Source: Thermotogota bacterium (GTDB taxonomy: Bacteria > Thermotogota > Thermotogae > Thermotogales > DSM-5069). From it: a DNA stretch of 64,000 nt. The DNA is taken from positions 1 to 64,000 of the forward strand of contig JAKPGA010000024.1 of NCBI GenBank assembly GCA_029551145.1. Direction: 5' to 3'. A program made the position numbers and the translations under genes. Below, piece by piece: positions 59,146-64,000 of this stretch; the first letter of the stretch is position 1, and every line of letters begins with the position of its first letter. The notes below the pieces were generated by a model, which searched no databases, had not been told where the DNA came from, and saw only the letters and a program-made list of their open reading frames with translations.

Positions 59146-60306
59146 ATGGATATCACTGAGATTCTCCACAGTCACGCAGAAGAAGGGTTTTCGTTCAATC
59201 CTGTTAGCGTTCCAATATACGAAACTTCTATTTTTTCTTTTAAGACATTTGAAGAGTTTCAAAACTCTCTTCTAAACGAATTTGAAGCGCATCTTTACAG
59301 CAGAGGTAAGAATCCAACGGCAGAGATAGTGGAGAGAAAAGTCGCAGCCCTTGAGAAAGCAGAAGATGCAAAACTCTTTGCTTCTGGAATCGCTGCAATC
59401 AGTGCGGCAACAATGGCGTTTTTGAAGAGTGGAGATCACGTGATTTGTGTGAGAGACGCCTATGGTTGGACAAACAAACTGTTTTCCAGCTACTTGAAAA
59501 GATTCGGCGTTGAAGTCACATTTGTCGATGGAATGACTCTGGAAGACTTCGCGAGAAACACAAGAACCAACACAAGACTCTTCTTTCTCGAGAGCCCCAC
59601 AACCTTCACGTTCAGATTACAAGATCTGGTTTCGATTGCGAATTTCGCAAAAGAACACAACATAAAGACAGTAATAGACAACACTTGGGCGACACCTATC
59701 TTTCAGAACCCCGTGGAATTTGGAATAGATATAGTCGTTCATTCGGCAAGCAAGTACATTGGTGGCCACAGCGATGTAGTAGCCGGTGTGGTAATTGGAA
59801 GAAAAGAAGATATAAGATACATCTTCAACACCGAGTTCATGAACATTGGCGCAACAATAGGACCGTTTGAAGCTTGGTTACTGTTGCGGGGTCTCCGTAC
59901 AATTCATATCAGAATGCAGAAACACATGGAGAATACCTTGAAGGTCATAGACTATCTTGAAACGGTCCCAGAGGTAGAGGAGATATTCTATCCGTTCTAT
60001 CCGAAACACCCACAGTATGAGCTCGCCAAGAAACAAATGAGAGGTGGTAGTGGTCTGTTCAGTATCAAACTGAGGGTGAAGAGTCTGGAAAGCATAGTTA
60101 CCTTCACCAACAGTTTGAAGATATTCAGAAGGGCTGTCAGTTGGGGTGGCTACGAGAGCCTTGTTATGCCTTATGCAGTTACGAACAAAGATGGTTTAAC
60201 TGAGAAAAACAAGATGGTACGGTTTCATATTGGATTGGAAAATCCCGATCTTTTGATAAATGATCTACAGGGAGCCTTTCAGGCTATGAGGAAAGCAAAA
60301 CCTTGA
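59146..60306 (+). CDS. Cys/Met-metabolism PLP enzyme (trans-sulfuration family)
   Basis: VVHSASKYIGGHSDVVAGVV PLP-lysine motif, YSRGKNPTAEIVERKVAALEKAEDAKLFASGIAA. Confidence 0.85.
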   Translation: MDITEILHSHAEEGFSFNPVSVPIYETSIFSFKTFEEFQNSLLNEFEAHLYSRGKNPTAEIVERKVAALEKAEDAKLFASGIAAISAATMAFLKSGDHVICVRDAYGWTNKLFSSYLKRFGVEVTFVDGMTLEDFARNTRTNTRLFFLESPTTFTFRLQDLVSIANFAKEHNIKTVIDNTWATPIFQNPVEFGIDIVVHSASKYIGGHSDVVAGVVIGRKEDIRYIFNTEFMNIGATIGPFEAWLLLRGLRTIHIRMQKHMENTLKVIDYLETVPEVEEIFYPFYPKHPQYELAKKQMRGGSGLFSIKLRVKSLESIVTFTNSLKIFRRAVSWGGYESLVMPYAVTNKDGLTEKNKMVRFHIGLENPDLLINDLQGAFQAMRKAKP

Positions 60307-60940
60307 TGTCCATCTCGATGATCATTCGGACCATTGATTTTGCTCTTGAAACATCTTTCTTAACAACGGCATCCAACAACTCCATATGGTAGGGCAGGCT
60401 TGCCCTACCAAAGGTTCTCTCAACAAATGGTGGATGCCAGATGGCGCTGAAAAGATCATAAAAAGCTTCAAAAAAGTTCATCAGCACGGTATTCTTGGAC
60501 ATCTCAAAGAACTTCCTGTGAAACCTCATATCTTCATCAGGATCAACAAGATCAAGGTTTTTCAGTTCATTGACCGCGTTGAGCAGTTCATCTTCAGATG
60601 AGTTTCTGATGGTCAGCTCAACGGCGAGTTCCTCCATAGTACCCCTGACCCTCAACAGATCGATTATGAACTCCCTTGATGGAGAGAATTTCACCGAGAA
60701 AGTGGCTTCAAAAGAGAGTTCGTGCAAGTCGCTCGCAACGAAAATCCCTTTGGGAGCTTCAACCTTGACAACACCTTTTTCTTCCAGTTTTTTGATCGCC
60801 TCACGCACAGTCGTTCTACTCACTTGAAAGATTTGAGCAAGCTCTCTCTCTGAAGGGAGCTTATCTGATGGTCTGAGTCCCATTCTGACTATGTACCTTA
60901 CTATCTCGTTTTTCAACCATTCAGACGATGTTTTTTTCAT
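60284..60940 (-). CDS. GntR-family regulator (FCD/FadR subfamily)
   Basis: LRPSDKLPSERELAQIFQVSRTTVREAIKKLEEKGVV; FCD-like C-terminus. Confidence 0.85.
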   Translation of the reverse strand: MKKTSSEWLKNEIVRYIVRMGLRPSDKLPSERELAQIFQVSRTTVREAIKKLEEKGVVKVEAPKGIFVASDLHELSFEATFSVKFSPSREFIIDLLRVRGTMEELAVELTIRNSSEDELLNAVNELKNLDLVDPDEDMRFHRKFFEMSKNTVLMNFFEAFYDLFSAIWHPPFVERTFGRASLPYHMELLDAVVKKDVSRAKSMVRMIIEMDIKVLLSS

Positions 60941-62001
60941 TCGATCACCGTATGTACCCCATCACTGCTCTTTATCCTGATAAGCGTGGGTTTCTTACCG
61001 AATTTCGCATAGTAACTCTTCTCTAATTCACCAAAAACTTCTTCGATACAACCAGATTTGGCGATCACAAGAACACTTCCCCCGAATCCACCCCCGACCA
61101 TTCTGGCACCAACTATCCCAATCTCTCCTTTTAGGAAGCCAACTATAAAATCGGTTTCATCACAGGAAACCTCGTAAAGATCCCTCAAACTCACATGTGA
61201 CTCGTACAAGAGTGTACCGAGGAAGAAAATCTCCGAGTTCTTCAGTGCCTTAACTGCAAGCAACACACGCTTGTTCTCATCGAGTACATGTCTTGCACGT
61301 CTCTTCAGGACTGCTTCCAGTTTCGTGAGATCTTCATAATTCACATCTCTGAAAGACTTCTTGTTCAACTTCTCTAAGATTGTCTCGCACTCCTCGCGCC
61401 TTTTGTTGTACTCAGATGAAGACAACTCGTGTTTTGTATTCGAATCAATCAAAGCAACCTCAAAATTGTTCAGGTTCAACGGAACGTAATCATAGCTGAG
61501 ATTCGAAGTATCGAGGAAGATTGCATGATCCTTCTTGGCAAAAACTGCTGTAAATTGATCCATCACACCACATCTAACACCTACAAATTCTCTTTCTGCC
61601 TTCACTCCAATTTCTACAAGTTCCATCTTGTCTATCTTTAGATCGAAGATCTGGCTTATTCCATAAGCTGTCGCTATCTCAAGGGCAGCTGAACTTGAAA
61701 GTCCTGCTCCAACAGGAAGAGTAGAAGTAACTGTGATCTGAACAGGCTCTGTCTTGTAGCCGTGTTCTTCAATAGCCCATATGACGCCCATTATGTAATC
61801 TGTCCACTTACCAAGCCTTTGAAATTTCTTCAATACAACTGTCTCATTCATCATCTGTGAAGTGAATTTGTACTCACTGCTCGGTGTAATTTCAACTTCA
61901 ACATGCTTGTCGATTGCAAAGGGCAGAACAAATCCGTCATTGTAATCTGTGTGTTCGCCGATGATATTCACCCTTCCAGGTGCTCTGAACCTTGGCATCA
62001 T
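60937..62001 (-). CDS. galK: Galactokinase
   Basis: APGRVNIIGEHTDYNDGFVLPFAI, LPVGAGLSSSAALEIATA, GARMVGGGFGGSV. Confidence 0.95.
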   Translation of the reverse strand: MMPRFRAPGRVNIIGEHTDYNDGFVLPFAIDKHVEVEITPSSEYKFTSQMMNETVVLKKFQRLGKWTDYIMGVIWAIEEHGYKTEPVQITVTSTLPVGAGLSSSAALEIATAYGISQIFDLKIDKMELVEIGVKAEREFVGVRCGVMDQFTAVFAKKDHAIFLDTSNLSYDYVPLNLNNFEVALIDSNTKHELSSSEYNKRREECETILEKLNKKSFRDVNYEDLTKLEAVLKRRARHVLDENKRVLLAVKALKNSEIFFLGTLLYESHVSLRDLYEVSCDETDFIVGFLKGEIGIVGARMVGGGFGGSVLVIAKSGCIEEVFGELEKSYYAKFGKKPTLIRIKSSDGVHTVIE

Positions 62002-62966
62002 ATTCCCTCCACTTTGGCATTCTTCAACATCTTAGCAGCTTCTTCGGGTATCACTGGATTTATGAAAGCCCACGTACCTGTCTCAACACTCGCCATCCAC
62101 TTGATTTTATCTCTATCTCTCTTAGGCGGATTGAACTCAACGTGAAAATGGAACATACTGTTTTCTTCATCACAGTTGAAAGGCCTTTGAAAGAACATCA
62201 TCATGTAAGGAAATTCTTGATCAAAGAGTTTATCATATTTCGCGGTGACAACCTTTAATACATGTGCAAATTCACTTCTTTCACTGGAAGAAAACTCAAA
62301 AATAGCACTCAAATGCCTTTTTGGGTAAATGTGCACCTCAAAGGGAAACCTCGCATAAAATGGCACCAGCGCCACAAATGAATCTGTCTCGTAAACAACT
62401 CTCTCTCGCTTTTTCACTTCATTTTCCACTATCTCGCATATCAGACATTTCTTCTTCTCTTCATACCACTTGTTCATTGCCTCGATCTTTGCCCGGATCC
62501 TCTTCGGTAAGAATGGAAAGGCATAGATTTGACCGTGTGGATGGGGAAGGCTCGCTCCAACTTCCTTACCTCTGTTTTCGAATATAAAAATATACTTCAC
62601 AAAACCGTGCTTTGAGAGCTCAACAGTTCTGTCGACCCACATCTCGACAAGTTTCTCTATCTGTTTTAAAGGCATTCCCGGTAAGGCTGTGTTGTGATCT
62701 TTTGTGTAGACAACGACTTCACAAACACCGAAAGACCTTGCTTTGCTGTAAAAACCGTCTTCTTCTATTTCTGGCGGATCTTTCTTCAAAGCGGGAAATC
62801 TGTTCTCAAAGGTGACAAGGTCATAGTCTTCTGGAAGCTCAAGACCACCAACACAGATCGGGCAACTCTGCTGTGATGGTTGAACTGGCCTCTTCTGAGT
62901 TTCTGCAGAAACTATTATCCATTCATCGGTCAATGGATTGTATCTGAGTTCAAGCAATGTGCTCAC
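61998..62966 (-). CDS. galT: Galactose-1-phosphate uridylyltransferase
   Basis: NPLTDEWIIVSAETQKRPVQP, ASLPHPHGQIYAFPFLP, HFHVEFNPP. Confidence 0.95.
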   Translation of the reverse strand: MSTLLELRYNPLTDEWIIVSAETQKRPVQPSQQSCPICVGGLELPEDYDLVTFENRFPALKKDPPEIEEDGFYSKARSFGVCEVVVYTKDHNTALPGMPLKQIEKLVEMWVDRTVELSKHGFVKYIFIFENRGKEVGASLPHPHGQIYAFPFLPKRIRAKIEAMNKWYEEKKKCLICEIVENEVKKRERVVYETDSFVALVPFYARFPFEVHIYPKRHLSAIFEFSSSERSEFAHVLKVVTAKYDKLFDQEFPYMMMFFQRPFNCDEENSMFHFHVEFNPPKRDRDKIKWMASVETGTWAFINPVIPEEAAKMLKNAKVEGI

Positions 62967-64000
62967 CCTTCACGGTAAAAATAGAAAGATCTTCCATCTT
63001 CGCGGATCTTTATATGTCTCACAAGGTGAAAAGCAGGTTTATCTTCAAAATCCAATACCCGTGAACCCAAAACCAGTTTTTTGCACGTATTGTATTTGTC
63101 AAGATAAGTCAATTCAAGCGTTTGATCCATCATCCTACTGATCTGGTAAGTCTTAGCATATTCTATTTTTATTGGCGCTTTGCAGACCACGCCCAGATTC
63201 AAAACGCTACATATTTTCAGAAGGCTTTCATCAAGATCATCTGCTTGCAGGTAAAATCGAATAACCTTCGAAAAGAGCAGTTGGTTTATGAATTCTCCTG
63301 TCCGACCTGGTGTGTCAATGATCAAGCCATCGACCAAACCAACTGCGCTCAGCACCGAAATCCCCTTTGCGATGAGGATTGAATCCCCCAAAACCTTTCT
63401 AAGAGTTTCAACGTCCTTTCTGTGGTTATTACTGAACGTCACAACAAAAGATTTGAAACCCAAGTTCTTCAATTCTCTTATTCTGTTTTGGTCACTCTGG
63501 TCGACAACAACACCAGGTAAAAGATTATGAGCCGCACACAAATTCAAGAACCGTTCAGCTTTCTCCGGTTTAGTCAGAGCCAAAATAGTGCGCTCATTGT
63601 TTTCGAGAGCATTCAGAACTTTATCCGCCTGATCGAAGTCTGTCAACAGCACAGAATAAGGCTCGGAAAGCTGATGAACCTTGTTCTCGCAAGCCATCAA
63701 TCCCAGATATTGCTCTATGAGAAACTGTTCATCGTAACCATCCAGTACAACCAGCGGATCAAGTTCAGCACATTCACCTTCTGTATCAATATCGCAATAA
63801 CCTATATATTTATTACCTTCATGTTCTATTCTATTCGACGCATTCTTCTGGCTCAGGAAACCTATGAGAAGATTTTTCCCTATGACACAAAAATCGGTCA
63901 AACATCTTGCTCCATCTAAACTCACATTGAAGACTTGTATTCGTCCATGAGCACCACGAACTTTGGCATTCACTCTTTTCCCAAAATCAATATCCAGGAT
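62963..64000 (-). CDS. Protein of unknown function, 5' end beyond right window edge
   Basis: Frame stays open to position 64000 (ILDIDFGKRVNAKVRGAHGRIQVF...); 4-nt overlap with galT. Confidence 0.6.
   Translation of the reverse strand: MLDIDFGKRVNAKVRGAHGRIQVFNVSLDGARCLTDFCVIGKNLLIGFLSQKNASNRIEHEGNKYIGYCDIDTEGECAELDPLVVLDGYDEQFLIEQYLGLMACENKVHQLSEPYSVLLTDFDQADKVLNALENNERTILALTKPEKAERFLNLCAAHNLLPGVVVDQSDQNRIRELKNLGFKSFVVTFSNNHRKDVETLRKVLGDSILIAKGISVLSAVGLVDGLIIDTPGRTGEFINQLLFSKVIRFYLQADDLDESLLKICSVLNLGVVCKAPIKIEYAKTYQISRMMDQTLELTYLDKYNTCKKLVLGSRVLDFEDKPAFHLVRHIKIREDGRSFYFYREG

Overview
The window is a gene-dense, intron-free bacterial chromosome segment. By overall protein resemblance it looks like a Thermotogales genome (Pseudothermotoga-like); this is inference, no search was run. 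Main blocks: (1) serA plus a serine/alanine-glyoxylate aminotransferase; (2) a branched-chain 2-oxoacid fermentation operon of aminotransferase, two butyrate-kinase paralogs flanking ptb, an uncharacterised P-loop protein and a four-subunit 2-oxoacid:ferredoxin oxidoreductase; (3) an SDR / TIM-barrel isomerase pair, an MBL hydrolase and an MFS transporter; (4) a ~16-kb unidirectional minus-strand run (about 30627 down to 14526) carrying candidate Thermotoga-type inositol catabolic genes (IolM/G/N/K/O-like) interleaved with three structurally different ABC importers; (5) a divergent plus-strand DeoR-UxaE-SDR-LarA-like-PPi-PFK-HAD operon that could complete that route through tagaturonate, fructuronate, mannonate and gluconate; (6) a small accessory zone with a secreted serpin, orphan secreted proteins and a DUF2202 gene carrying an in-frame stop; (7) three sugar ABC operons with LacI, GH4, GH28 and tandem Gfo/Idh genes (pectin/uronate-like); (8) a GntR regulator plus galK/galT. 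The most interesting candidate system is the divergent inositol-to-uronate island (14.5-37.6 kb). No CRISPR, rRNA, tRNA or transposase was recognised.
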